Shown: piece by piece, positions 36,319 through 45,482 of the stretch
Position numbering within the stretch: the first letter of the stretch is position 1
Layout of the letters: each line of letters starts with the position of its first letter
Source of the DNA: Paenibacillus faecalis
GTDB lineage: Bacteria > Bacillota > Bacilli > Paenibacillales > Paenibacillaceae
Reading direction: 5' to 3'
Length of the DNA stretch: 64,000 nucleotides
Assembly: GCF_900289175.1 (NCBI RefSeq)
Contig: NZ_LT985747.1
Location: forward strand, 538,006 to 602,005
The notes under the pieces: generated by a model
The model's database searches: none
Told to the model about the DNA's origin: nothing
Seen by the model: the letters and a program-made list of their open reading frames with translations, nothing else
Position numbers and translations under genes: made by a program

Positions 36319-39300
36319 GGCATCACTCCTCGGATCTGAGCCAAGTTCCGCATCGTATGTCTAGCCATAGTCAGAATTTTCATCTCTCTAACACGATCCG
36401 TTCCAACCAATCGGTTTACATGCATATGAATCATGCTTCTTACTAAGTATTGTGGATGATTCAACAAACTTCCCTGCAAGTCCATCATTTGGACCCGTTC
36501 AGCATAATCGCGTATCGAAGCGCTTCTCGCATCAAGCAGATTTGTCACTAGAGGACGGTCCGCATTCTCGGGAGCCTTGACAAGACCAGGTTCAACCCAT
36601 CCTAGCAGTTTAGTCCGGTATTTCCGGTACAAATCCAAATACTCCTTATGAGACGATCCAGGAATAAGCCAGTCCATAGATCCTGAGGTCGAATAACCAA
36701 AGTTGTTTAACATATCAATAACACTGACAATGCCAAAAAAGTCATAATCCATCTCAAGAAGACCCAGCTGCTTATTCCGAATCCATTCCGTAACCATGAG
36801 ACTGTCCTGACAAAATAGCCTCTCTGCCGCCGAAATGAGCGACTTACCGCCATATCTCTCAATTTCAGGATCATAACTATCAATGACCATGCGCGATAGC
36901 AAACCTTCCTGCTGTAAACCCTTCGCCCACTGATAGAGCTTCGGTATTCCTTCTTGAACTAGATTCGCAGCATCCCCGTGAAATCTAATCCGCAGATGGG
37001 CCCCTTCATCTGAATAACGGATAAAGAAAAATTGATCCGTCCACCCCTCTTGCAAAGACTCTTTAACAAAGTTGTATAGTGGATTAGCAATAAACTCTTC
37101 TTGCCGCCCACTAAAACCATACATTTTTACATACAGCCATTCACTGCCCGGAAGGTGCAAACGCTCGGCTGTTGAAATATACTCATGCTTAACCGGAGGG
37201 GAAGAATTTTGATGATGAGTAGAAGTTGAAGATCTTCTAATCAATGGAACGGCGATCTCCGTCATATATCTACCGTCCGGGCCTGTACAACAGTGTTCTT
37301 CTGAAAGCATCTCCGTTTCGGTTAGGCGGATTAACTCACCCGGCTTCAGCCGTTCATACTCCTGCCGAATTAAATCCACATGAAGAATCTGATCCAAATT
37401 TAGCAGTAGACGATGGTCTTCTTCCCTTAAAAAGACATATTGGGGGATTTTCATTTTGTTCCGAAATGCCATAAATTCTTTCATCCACGCTTCTAGCGAC
37501 ATGCTTTTGTCGACTTCAAGCGTACTTTGGTTTAGTCTCCATTCCGCCGGAATCAGGACGACACGGCCGACTCGAATTCGGGGGATGACCGGAAGAATAT
37601 CTTTGCTGGTCCAGTGGATCGGAACCCATCTGCGCTTGCCTTCAAAAGCCATATCCGCCAGGAAGTGATATATATTCGGAGCTTTAGACCAATCGAGCAT
37701 ATTGTTAATATGCGGCACAATTCTCTTGCCCAACGACTTGGATTTTAAATAAAAACAATGATTATGGCATCCTACGAGAATGTCTGAAACGGGAATGGTC
37801 TGTCTCTCACTCTTAGAAGAATGCGTGCCAATCGCCAGCTCATAGAACGAAAGATTGTCGCTGATCGCTAAATTCGCAGATCGGCCGGCAGAAGGTAGAT
37901 AGACAATCTCCACCCAGATTTCATCCTCACCAAGGCTTTTCTCCTCTTCATACAACTGTTTAAGCTTATCTTTAGTAGACTCGCCCATCATATGCATGAA
38001 ACGCCCAAACGTCTTACCTGCTCCCAGGGAACCAGGATTAGGCGCAAGTATCAGCTGATAATCCCCCTGGTCGACGGCTGCAGCAGAGGACGCAGACAGG
38101 TTGAAATAGAGTTCCATTGAAGTAGGAAGCTCATGTTCCTGTAGCTCCCCTACCTGTAACTGTTTAATCTTCTCCTCTGTCAACTCAATCTCCATACTGT
38201 GATCCATCATCGCCTGGCGAATCCATTCTTCTATGAGAATCTCCCTCTCTTTAGGGAAAATCTCCGGTTTTTGTCCCAGTGTTCGGCTGGATGGCGGATA
38301 TAAATATGTAGCCGGGGCCCCTAATCCCAAGTCAGGATCTAACAATTCCAGCAAGGGGACCTCCTGATCTTCTCCGTAGTGCTCCATAAAATCGTTCAGA
38401 TAAGATTGTAGAGAAACAGTGCCTGTCATCGAAGGAGCAAGTTTCCATAGAACATCCGCCGCACGTTCAATTTCTTCCTGGATGGAACTGTGCAGGTGGA
38501 GAGGCTTGCTGGATAAGGCCAAATCCACTTGCAAGACATCTTTTGCTTCATGAATTTGTTTCATGAACTGCCGTATATTACGCAGTTGCTTCTCCCCTTC
38601 TCCGATCGGTAAGCTGTCAAAGTCCTGCAGCATTTTATAAAGCGTATTTAAGATGCTGTTCATGTCGTCTATCCTGCTGTTTTTCTGAAGTTCCTGCAAG
38701 AGGTAGGAGAAAGGCTCTGTGTTCATCAGAGGTGGTCGTAAGGAGGTCATTAAAAATTCCTGTCGAATGAGTTCTTTTAGAAATGGCTTGATGACTTCAC
38801 GATCGGTTTCGGGATATTTATTGTAAACCCAATCCTGTAACTCCAAAAAGGAGAGCGGTTTCTGTGCCTTGTCTAATACATCCTCGACAACCGGGGTCAA
38901 GCGGATCGTCACGGAATCGTTCTGAAACGATTTCCCTACCTTTAAATTTTGACCAAAGCCAGTGTGGTAAGGGTTCTTTAATCGGCTGCCCGCTCTGTAA
39001 ACGGAAGGATTACTCTGAACCGTAACGCCGTCGATGACCCGGTCATCTTTTTCCAGATCACTGATTACCTTCAGCAACCATTCCATATCCGGACGTGTAT
39101 ATTTTGTATAGCTTTCTAAAGGTTCTAAAGATAACTGGGTATGATCCTTAAAAGTGCCATAATCCAGACCTGAAAGTAATCCAAATGGCGTTGGACGGGT
39201 CGTGATGCGTATCAGGTAACGGGTTAGGCTTCGGATTCGCTGCAAACTCTTTTTATGGCTGAATGAAAAATCAAAATTATCAAGGGAAGCCAATAAACTT

Positions 39301-39539
39301 GGACTTGAGATCGCAATCGCTTCCCGAATTATTGGATGAAGAGCCGTATGCACTAGGTAGCTAGCATGAGCCTGATATTCATTTTGACCGTTATCCTGCC
39401 CGCCTCCTTCTGTCCCTGAGAAGACATCGTCATATACATTTAGAGGCAATAAAGGAGTACGAAACATAAAAAAATCTGCGGTTCTGAAAGAATATAATGC
39501 TTGTACTCTTTCTGGTGTCATTAAACTTGCATCTGGCAT
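36315..39539 (-). CDS. lanB: Lantibiotic dehydratase (LanB, full length)
   Basis: A 1074-residue dehydratase. The glutamylation domain carries ITTRPTPFGLLSG near residue 115, the family's RxTPFG motif. The C-terminal elimination domain (from about 800) includes FFIRYSDEGAHLRIRFHG, the HLRIRF motif of SpaB_C domains. LanB transfers Glu from Glu-tRNA to Ser/Thr of the precursor and eliminates it to give dehydro residues. The start at 39539 has GGGGTGG 5 nt upstream; an ATG twelve codons before lies ahead of it. First gene of the operon. Confidence 0.96.
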   Translation of the reverse strand: MPDASLMTPERVQALYSFRTADFFMFRTPLLPLNVYDDVFSGTEGGGQDNGQNEYQAHASYLVHTALHPIIREAIAISSPSLLASLDNFDFSFSHKKSLQRIRSLTRYLIRITTRPTPFGLLSGLDYGTFKDHTQLSLEPLESYTKYTRPDMEWLLKVISDLEKDDRVIDGVTVQSNPSVYRAGSRLKNPYHTGFGQNLKVGKSFQNDSVTIRLTPVVEDVLDKAQKPLSFLELQDWVYNKYPETDREVIKPFLKELIRQEFLMTSLRPPLMNTEPFSYLLQELQKNSRIDDMNSILNTLYKMLQDFDSLPIGEGEKQLRNIRQFMKQIHEAKDVLQVDLALSSKPLHLHSSIQEEIERAADVLWKLAPSMTGTVSLQSYLNDFMEHYGEDQEVPLLELLDPDLGLGAPATYLYPPSSRTLGQKPEIFPKEREILIEEWIRQAMMDHSMEIELTEEKIKQLQVGELQEHELPTSMELYFNLSASSAAAVDQGDYQLILAPNPGSLGAGKTFGRFMHMMGESTKDKLKQLYEEEKSLGEDEIWVEIVYLPSAGRSANLAISDNLSFYELAIGTHSSKSERQTIPVSDILVGCHNHCFYLKSKSLGKRIVPHINNMLDWSKAPNIYHFLADMAFEGKRRWVPIHWTSKDILPVIPRIRVGRVVLIPAEWRLNQSTLEVDKSMSLEAWMKEFMAFRNKMKIPQYVFLREEDHRLLLNLDQILHVDLIRQEYERLKPGELIRLTETEMLSEEHCCTGPDGRYMTEIAVPLIRRSSTSTHHQNSSPPVKHEYISTAERLHLPGSEWLYVKMYGFSGRQEEFIANPLYNFVKESLQEGWTDQFFFIRYSDEGAHLRIRFHGDAANLVQEGIPKLYQWAKGLQQEGLLSRMVIDSYDPEIERYGGKSLISAAERLFCQDSLMVTEWIRNKQLGLLEMDYDFFGIVSVIDMLNNFGYSTSGSMDWLIPGSSHKEYLDLYRKYRTKLLGWVEPGLVKAPENADRPLVTNLLDARSASIRDYAERVQMMDLQGSLLNHPQYLVRSMIHMHVNRLVGTDRVREMKILTMARHTMRNLAQIRGVMP

Positions 39540-39701
39540 TACTACCACCCCTTCGATGAATAATAAGGACGACAAGTTGCGACAAAAAATTTACAATAAA
39601 CATAGATATAAACTAAAATATGGATATATAATAACATAAAAAAGGATTTCAGTATACCAGAAATGGATTAGTTTGGATTTATTGACATATAAATTGAAAC
39701 T

Positions 39702-39733
39702 ATAAAAACCTTCTGCTTTTTAGCAAGAAGGTT
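39702..39733 (-). terminator. Rho-independent terminator of the S66 peptidase gene
   Basis: On the minus strand AACCTTCTTGC pairs with GCAGAAGGTT, followed by TTTTATA. It separates this gene from the lanB operon 160 bp downstream. Between it and lanB (39540-39701) is an AT-rich leader that should hold the lanB promoter, but no clear -35/-10 pair stands out. Confidence 0.8.
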
Positions 39734-39780
39734 CACTAGCCGATATATTCATATAGCATGCCGTCCGATTATACTTTGTA

Positions 39781-40650
39781 TTACAAAACAATATTCTGCC
39801 CAATCATAATACATTTACTATGACTTCCATGCCCTAATTCATCGGTTTTGATGATAGGAATTCCGGTTCGTTGCGTAATCTCTTTAATATATTCTTCGAC
39901 GATAGAATATTCATTATAGTTCTCTAATTCTGTAAATGATCCAAGGATCAATCCCGCACATCTATCCAGATATCCGATCTGATGCAGTTGAGTTGTTAAC
40001 GAAACGATTCTGCTCGCCCGCCCACTTAAGCTCTCCAAAAATAGTATCTTACCTTCGGGGTCTGGCAAATAGTTTGTTCCCGACAATTTCAAAAAGCATC
40101 GAATGTTTCCACCAATGACTATTCCACTCATATGATTTCCGCGAACCCATTTGTATTTAAAATCGAAAAGATCGTGCTGGCCCTCGAAAAAGGTTCGGTA
40201 AAACCATTTCCTTTGTACTTCTCCATCAGAATAGACCAGATTCATTAACCGAAAGTGAAATGAAATCGAATCACTTCTTGTATACAATCCATTCAAAATA
40301 ACCGACAGATCGCTAATTCCAAAAAAAGGTTTTGGATTTATTCTGATACAATCATAATCCAGGTAATCTAGGATTTGATTAGCTGAATCTCCGCCGGATA
40401 TATCGAATATTGCGGATATTTCATCGTTCTTGAACAATCGGTTCAGTTCCTCCGCTCGTTCCGCTGGAGTCCCACTGAAATAGCTGGCTCTTCTCATCAA
40501 AGTACGCGCAACAATGACTTCAAGTCCAAAATGGTTTAAAGTTTGGATGAGTTCATTAATTTTGGGCAACGCCTCCTCTTTCAAACCATCCGAACAAGCT
40601 ATCAGCCCTACCTTGCTGCCTTTAGTGAATTTCAAGGGTTGGTTGTTCAT
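39781..40650 (-). CDS. S66 family LD-carboxypeptidase / MccF-like peptidase
   Basis: A 289-residue S66 peptidase: nucleophile Ser in FFGISDLSVI near residue 110, Glu in ILFLES near residue 207 and His in GHGSHSKC near the end. The N-terminal KGSKVGLIACSDG is typical. Relatives trim murein peptides (LdcA) or inactivate microcin C-like toxins (MccF). It sits upstream of the lanthipeptide operon with its own terminator, so any link to the lantibiotic is only positional. Confidence 0.88.
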   Translation of the reverse strand: MNNQPLKFTKGSKVGLIACSDGLKEEALPKINELIQTLNHFGLEVIVARTLMRRASYFSGTPAERAEELNRLFKNDEISAIFDISGGDSANQILDYLDYDCIRINPKPFFGISDLSVILNGLYTRSDSISFHFRLMNLVYSDGEVQRKWFYRTFFEGQHDLFDFKYKWVRGNHMSGIVIGGNIRCFLKLSGTNYLPDPEGKILFLESLSGRASRIVSLTTQLHQIGYLDRCAGLILGSFTELENYNEYSIVEEYIKEITQRTGIPIIKTDELGHGSHSKCIMIGQNIVL

Positions 40651-40722
40651 AAATTTTTTCCTTTCTTAGCCGATTTTTTCTGATAAATGTGCATTCATAT
40701 TTTCCGAACATATCTAAACACC

Positions 40723-40848
40723 TTATATTTTTCTCCATTTTTGTTTGATGCCTCCACCAATAGCACCAACAACTTCTTCTTCATCTAAAGCAACAAACCA
40801 ACCATCCCAACCGTCATCTTCAAATATGATCTCTCTTTCAATAATCAG
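40723..40848 (-). pseudogene. GNAT acetyltransferase fragment
   Basis: An open stretch of about 42 codons without a start codon, bounded by TAA on both sides. It reads EDDGWDGWFVALDEEEVVGA and IGGG, the beta-strand pair preceding motif A in GNAT proteins. N- and C-terminal parts are absent. Confidence 0.6.
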
Positions 40849-40889
40849 TTATGATTATCTAACCTCCTATCATCATACTCATGACTTCA

Positions 40890-41459
40890 TTATTTCAATT
40901 TCAATCCTTTTAAAAATAATTCCATGATCTCATTTGAAATATGGATTGCTTCTGCTCTGCTACTAGCTGGCACTGTTATCATTTGACCATCTTCCTCACT
41001 CCAAGATATACCCCCATTTCCTTTTATTTGATTTTGATCAGAAACTAAAATCGTCACTTTACTGAAGTCATTATTTATTACGAGTGATCCGTACTGATAA
41101 ATATTAGTACTAGCTACTCCATTGTCTTCTTTTCTGTATGTAAAATACGGGTAGCTAATAGCGCCCCAGCCATCATTTGTTATTGGTATATTTAGTTTCC
41201 TCTGATCTTTTGGAACAGGTATTTCTTCACCTTCTATGTCGATCGTCCCTTCAAATCTTCTTTCACCAGAAATTTTTTTATATAACTTTCCTTCAATATT
41301 TACATTTACAAGTTTCTCTGACTCATCATGCTCAGTTCCTAATCTATATTTTATTCCTTGTGCGTTAATTTTAACTTCCTTGGGATAAAAATTGGCCACA
41401 ATTACAACGGATAAAGTTGTTAGAATGATAACTGTAAACAGTAAAATCAATCTCTTCAT
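40890..41459 (-). CDS. Membrane-anchored or secreted protein of unknown function
   Basis: A 189-residue protein with one N-terminal hydrophobic segment (about 4-24, MKRLILLFTVIILTTLSVVI) that could be a signal anchor or signal peptide without a lipobox. The rest is polar and beta-rich (GKLYKKISGERRFEGTIDIEG). Strong RBS AAAAGGAGG. Family not recognised. AT-rich like its neighbours. Confidence 0.7.
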   Translation of the reverse strand: MKRLILLFTVIILTTLSVVIVANFYPKEVKINAQGIKYRLGTEHDESEKLVNVNIEGKLYKKISGERRFEGTIDIEGEEIPVPKDQRKLNIPITNDGWGAISYPYFTYRKEDNGVASTNIYQYGSLVINNDFSKVTILVSDQNQIKGNGGISWSEEDGQMITVPASSRAEAIHISNEIMELFLKGLKLK

Positions 41460-41504
41460 TATGGCCTCCTTTTAGCTTTCGTTATATATTTTGTACGATC
41501 CATG

Positions 41505-42185
41505 TCACTCATCACTTTCAAGCAAAACTCTACTTCCATCTCTGGATATCTCTACCTCATACGGTTTTACTGTATGCTTCAATACCTTCCAGTTGTTATA
41601 CATCTTCTCAAGTTTTTCATTTAAATATGTAGTCTCGAACATCAACTCGTACATTGGCTCGATATGCTCGCCAGTATCCATTCGTGTCTCTCTAACCCCT
41701 GTGCTAATAATTATGCAATTTACACCCTTTTTCTTTGTACCATAGAGCATATTTTCGATTACGTCATCAAATCTCTCCTCCGACTCCAAATGTTCAAGTG
41801 AAGAGACTGAAAAAATCAAATTAAAATAATCATTAGGAATCATATAATCTGCAATGTCTGATAACACCGGACTTATCTTAGCACTCACACCATATTTTTC
41901 ACTATATTCCTCTAATTTTGTTATAGCTGATTCCAATAAATCGATGCAGACTACTTTGCCTTCTTTGTGTTTTAAAATCTCTGCTATAGGAATACTATTC
42001 CTTCCGACACCGCTCCCTAAATCTAATACATTCACTGTATCCAAGCTTTCAAAATTACACATTAAATCCATTACTGTCTTTACTGGTTTATGTAGCCATG
42101 ATCCTGGTTTGAAAAGTTCAAGATTTTCGTAACAATCATCATGATATTCTTTTTCTTTTTTTCTAATCATCTGAAGACGCTTCAT
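41505..42185 (-). CDS. Class I SAM-dependent methyltransferase
   Basis: A 226-residue protein with motif I VLDLGSGVGRNSIPIA near residue 55, motif II VVCIDLLESAI near 78 and motif III/post-I ILSDIADYM-like region followed by FNLIFSVSSLEHL. This is the standard class I Rossmann methyltransferase core; the substrate is unknown. It starts 4 bp after a small upstream gene on the same strand. Confidence 0.88.
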   Translation of the reverse strand: MKRLQMIRKKEKEYHDDCYENLELFKPGSWLHKPVKTVMDLMCNFESLDTVNVLDLGSGVGRNSIPIAEILKHKEGKVVCIDLLESAITKLEEYSEKYGVSAKISPVLSDIADYMIPNDYFNLIFSVSSLEHLESEERFDDVIENMLYGTKKKGVNCIIISTGVRETRMDTGEHIEPMYELMFETTYLNEKLEKMYNNWKVLKHTVKPYEVEISRDGSRVLLESDE

Positions 42186-42189
42186 TTCT

Positions 42190-42423
42190 TCAACTCTCTT
42201 TCGAACTCTGATCGTATTGAATGTACTGCCTCAGAATTAATCCTTGAAAATTTTTGGATCTTTGAGTTCTCCATTGTATTTTATGGTTTTCATCTTCATC
42301 GATTGTAATAGTTCCTATCATAAATACAGTTTTATTTTGATTGTTTTGATAGTGCTCTAGCATAAATTTTATGATCCTTGACGTGTGTAGTTCTTCAAGT
42401 TCATCTATATGCTTCCAATTCAA
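42190..42423 (-). CDS. Small protein of unknown function, coupled to methyltransferase
   Basis: A 77-residue basic/acidic protein (HTSRIIKFMLEHYQNNQN, TIDEDENHKIQWRTQRSKNF) with no recognised family. The start is a TTG with AAGGCGAG upstream. It ends 4 bp before the methyltransferase ATG, so the two are probably co-transcribed. Could be an N-terminally truncated remnant. Confidence 0.45.
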   Translation of the reverse strand: MNWKHIDELEELHTSRIIKFMLEHYQNNQNKTVFMIGTITIDEDENHKIQWRTQRSKNFQGLILRQYIQYDQSSKES

Positions 42424-42467
42424 CTCGCCTTCATCTCAATTTACATATTCCATACCTCTTGCTGTAT

Positions 42468-43412
42468 CTACGAGCCTACAATATTATCAGAATAATTTTC
42501 CATCCTCGATTTCTCTAAGACTAAATATTCTTTAATTGCAGTTATTAACTGAGTATCTTTAGTTAATCCAAATATCTTATAAAAGTAAATAAGTGATTTC
42601 CCTTCAGAGTTGATTAGATCCAAAAGAATTCTGGACCTAATTACTTTTTGTAGATTTACAGTTGAAGATAATTTCAAAAAAATTTTTTGCCTACCATTTA
42701 GAATTCCCAATAAGTTATTTATTGAATTTTTATTATGTCTCATACTTTCAAATATATATTCGCTGTCTTCTTTTTCCGACATTCCATATAAAGAAATTAC
42801 CAATTCATATATTTCATTACTCATATCAAATTTTTCTTGGTTGAGTTCTGTTATTTGATATCTAGCATTTTTTATTGTTCTATTCTGTAAATCAATATCT
42901 CCCCATTGAAGGTTAAATAAATGCCTTTGTTCAAACAGATAGTTATATGAGAAAAGTAATATTAGTTTTAGTAGTTGTTTTTCCATTTTCTCTTGATCAT
43001 TTTCTTCTAACTCTAATGCAGAACTAAAAAGAAATTTGAAGTCATTCTCAGATAAAAAGTCCATATCTTGTGGCTTTTTTTCTTTATATTTCTTCAATTC
43101 ATTTTTAATTTCCAGAAAAAAACTATCACTAACTCTCTCATTATAATGGTAAAAAGATAACAGATTAGAAAGTGCATACTTTGCAGTTGCACTCTTTCTA
43201 GAAGTTAGAAATGCCTTTATATCTGATTTGTTAAAAATATCAGTATAATCTTCAACTAAAATTCTAGACTTAAGATGATCCTCTATGTACACTTCAAGAT
43301 CATCATAGTACCGTTTCTTTGTATCGGTAGTATTTGCACGATCTTTAAAGTCAAGATACTTAGAGAAATCAGTTCTAATTGAGTTGAATATATAGCTTTT
43401 GAAGTTCCCCAT
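42468..43412 (-). CDS. Tyrosine-recombinase-fold protein with degenerate active site
   Basis: A 314-residue protein with an N-terminal SAM-like core-binding region (KRYYDDLEVYIEDHLKSR) and a C-terminal domain whose LFEQRHLFNLQWGDIDLQNR resembles the box I region of phage-type integrases (GLRxSELLxLxWxDID). Only one candidate Arg is kept there. The HxLRH box and the GH motif are not recognisable, and no final catalytic Tyr is evident. RBS AAGGAG. It may be an inactivated integrase or a DNA-binding derivative. Confidence 0.6.
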   Translation of the reverse strand: MGNFKSYIFNSIRTDFSKYLDFKDRANTTDTKKRYYDDLEVYIEDHLKSRILVEDYTDIFNKSDIKAFLTSRKSATAKYALSNLLSFYHYNERVSDSFFLEIKNELKKYKEKKPQDMDFLSENDFKFLFSSALELEENDQEKMEKQLLKLILLFSYNYLFEQRHLFNLQWGDIDLQNRTIKNARYQITELNQEKFDMSNEIYELVISLYGMSEKEDSEYIFESMRHNKNSINNLLGILNGRQKIFLKLSSTVNLQKVIRSRILLDLINSEGKSLIYFYKIFGLTKDTQLITAIKEYLVLEKSRMENYSDNIVGS

Positions 43413-43484
43413 GTTTTAGCTCCTTGTGTTTTATAATTTTACTAATGATTTCTGATAAAAATTCCTGTATTTTCTTATTTCACG

Positions 43485-43527
43485 AAATGACCCAGCCTCA
43501 GGATTCCTATCTTAGGCTGGGTCATTT
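43485..43527. repeat. Perfect 14-bp inverted repeat
   Basis: AAATGACCCAGCCT (43485-43498) pairs with AGGCTGGGTCATTT (43514-43527) around a 15-nt loop. T-runs are short on both sides, so it may be a weak bidirectional terminator or an insertion-element end. Confidence 0.65.
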
Positions 43528-43641
43528 GTTGTCAGACTCTCTTCCATAAATTAAGTATCTGACAACCAAAGGGGTGGTAGCATCCAAATGTTAAAGGGTG
43601 TAGGTCTCTTCGTTGATTTACATTCAACCTTTTTATATTTT

Positions 43642-44220
43642 TCATTCGTAAATGCTTACCAATCTCCGATAATATTCTTCATTTTGAACAACTTTCAAAT
43701 ATTCTATTTGTCTCTGCTCAACTAAAGTTTGGAGTTCAACAGCTTTATCACCAGTAGGAGGTATCTTCGAAGAAATTAGAGCTTCAATAAGTCTCGTTAA
43801 AGGTATTCCGATCGCCTGTTTAAAATTAAATCCCATAATTTGTAGAATATTAAAAGTTTCCTTTGATAATATTGGCTTGAACATTTCAATACCTTGTCTT
43901 ATCTTATCAGCTTCTTCATTACTATTCTGTTGAATAAGACTTTCCAATAATGGAATGAAACTGCTTGTAATATAGCTTATGTCTTCTTCAGAAATTTTCT
44001 GTGCTATTAATTTCTCTTCATATGCTTGAGTAATTTGAATAAGTTGATTTTTATCGGAAATTAATTCATTAATTATTTCCTCTAGACTACTAATTACTTC
44101 TTCGCTATTACCTTTTTGTTTTACAGTACGTATTTTATCAAATATAGCTTCTACGCTTTTTTTTCCAATTTGACCAACTAGTTCTGAAGCCATCTTCATT
44201 GACTCCGAACCGATATCCAT
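43642..44220 (-). CDS. Helical protein of unknown function
   Basis: A 192-residue, mostly alpha-helical protein with no membrane span and no recognised domain. The middle (ISDKNQLIQITQAYEEKLIA) is predicted coiled-coil-like, and the C-terminal part has KETFNILQIMGFNFKQAIG then PLTRLIEALI. The start at 44220 has GGGAGGGG about 5 nt upstream. It lies downstream of a 49-residue peptide gene on the same strand with a terminator between them. Confidence 0.65.
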   Translation of the reverse strand: MDIGSESMKMASELVGQIGKKSVEAIFDKIRTVKQKGNSEEVISSLEEIINELISDKNQLIQITQAYEEKLIAQKISEEDISYITSSFIPLLESLIQQNSNEEADKIRQGIEMFKPILSKETFNILQIMGFNFKQAIGIPLTRLIEALISSKIPPTGDKAVELQTLVEQRQIEYLKVVQNEEYYRRLVSIYE

Positions 44221-44310
44221 AACAACCCCTCCCAAAATAATTATTTGTTTTCCCAATTTCTTTAGACCGCCGATTTGTAACTATGAGCCCTAGAGTAAAT
44301 TTATTAAACA

Positions 44311-44350
44311 ATAAAAACCGTTCGCCAACGGATAATTGGGAACGGTCTTT
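44311..44350 (-). terminator. Rho-independent terminator of the 49-residue peptide gene
   Basis: On the minus strand ACCGTTC pairs with GAACGGT (44340-44346 with 44317-44323), followed by TTTTTAT. It ends the short transcript right after the peptide stop. Confidence 0.8.
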
Positions 44351-44358
44351 TATGATAA

Positions 44359-44508
44359 TTAGTTTTTACAACCGTTTTTATCACAAGTAATTCTAGAAGC
44401 TGTATTTACCCAATGACTTGAATGTTCATTGGTATTAAATCCGCAACCAGTTGTCCCACCTTTTGTCCCATTATGAACTATTCCAGTTGGAATATGTTTA
44501 ACTGCCAT
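44359..44508 (-). CDS. 49-residue Gly/Thr/Cys-rich peptide, possible bacteriocin or RiPP precursor
   Basis: A 49-residue peptide with GGAGGTGG 5 nt before its ATG and its own terminator, so it is very probably expressed. It contains KGGTTGCGFNTNEHSSHWVN and then SRITCDKNGCKN: three Cys (22, 42, 47), many Thr/Ser and Gly, and a basic end. There is no FNLD box and no clear double-Gly leader; GG at 17-18 is the only candidate. No modifying enzyme or transporter lies beside it. It may be an unmodified small secreted peptide, a modified peptide served by the lan enzymes 5 kb away, or something else. Confidence 0.6.
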   Translation of the reverse strand: MAVKHIPTGIVHNGTKGGTTGCGFNTNEHSSHWVNTASRITCDKNGCKN

Positions 44509-44887
44509 TTTTCCACCTCCTTGAAAGAAAGACTGCGAATCTAAGAATAAATCTTATATATAATTGTAACAAATACAAAATGATAGAACAAGTGTTCTTA
44601 TTCTTAGTATTTTTGAACTCTTGAAGATTTGCATAATATATTATTTTGATTATTTTGTCTTGCACGGGTTTCGCTTGACTTGTTTTGTTACTGTATCGAT
44701 TCCCAATAGATAGACCGAGTAGCGACAGTGAAACGACTGTGTTATCGAGTTCCCTCTTCTTCCGTTTAGTTATAAAAATAATTAATTCTTCGTCATATCC
44801 TTAATCTTAATTTTCTAAAGCATTTTTTTACTATGACAAGCGATTTAAATCTAAAATCCCTTATAAGGATCAATTGCCGCTCTATTT
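44509..44887. other. Gene-free AT-rich interval
   Basis: I see no supported gene in these 379 bp. The part next to 44508 should hold the promoter of the 49-residue peptide. The middle has moderately GC-rich patches (around 44665-44755) unlike the surroundings, possibly decayed sequence. Confidence 0.5.
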
Positions 44888-45397
44888 TCACTTTTTTAAT
44901 TGATCTATTAAGTTTGTTACTTCCCTTGGTGTTCTAAGTATGATGATCTTCTTTTCTTTTTCATATTTCTTTAATTTTTCGAGTATTCCTGGTCTTTTAT
45001 GTTTTCTGAAATTCCATACCCATTTAATGAATTCCCAATCTATTTTCTCAGGGCATCCTTCATTCAAATCTGGTCTCGTTCTTCCATGGTATTTAATTCT
45101 TCTTTTAATGACTCTAAAAGTAGCTATCCACGAAGGTAAATCCAAAAAAATGATTGTATCCGCTCTCGAAATTCTAATATCTAATGTTCTATTATAGTTT
45201 CCATCAATAATCCATTCATCATTAAGAATAAGCTTTCTTTGAAATTCATCCCATTCATGATTAGGGGTTGCAACCCATCCCGGTTCCCAATAATATACAT
45301 CTAAATGATACAAGGGTAATCCAAAAATTTCAGAGAGTCTACTTGATAAAGTAGATTTTCCTGACCCTGCAGATCCAATGACCATTATTCTCTTCAT
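44888..45397 (-). CDS. P-loop kinase-like protein (FlaR/DNA topology modulation type)
   Basis: A 169-residue P-loop NTPase: Walker A IGSAGSGKST at the N terminus, then LPLYHLDVYYWEPGW and WIIDGNY, the signature stretches of the family annotated as DNA topology modulation protein FlaR. The IIFLDLP strand acts as Walker B. Overall an adenylate-kinase-like fold. Real function unclear. RBS AGGAG. Confidence 0.85.
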   Translation of the reverse strand: MKRIMVIGSAGSGKSTLSSRLSEIFGLPLYHLDVYYWEPGWVATPNHEWDEFQRKLILNDEWIIDGNYNRTLDIRISRADTIIFLDLPSWIATFRVIKRRIKYHGRTRPDLNEGCPEKIDWEFIKWVWNFRKHKRPGILEKLKKYEKEKKIIILRTPREVTNLIDQLKK

Positions 45398-45482
45398 TCA
45401 TGTTCTCCTGGTTTATTAGTGGTTAAATATTATCTTCTTAATAGAAAGTACACCAAAAAACCTTATTAGCCTGCCCTACAAT

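Noticed and set aside
39781..40650. S66 peptidase as the lanthipeptide immunity or leader protease
   Set aside because: It has its own terminator and a murein/MccF-type active site; leader proteases of class I systems are subtilisin-like. Only proximity supports a link.
43485..43527. Insertion-sequence terminal repeat
   Set aside because: Both arms lie together as one hairpin and no transposase is present on either side; a terminator-like structure is simpler.
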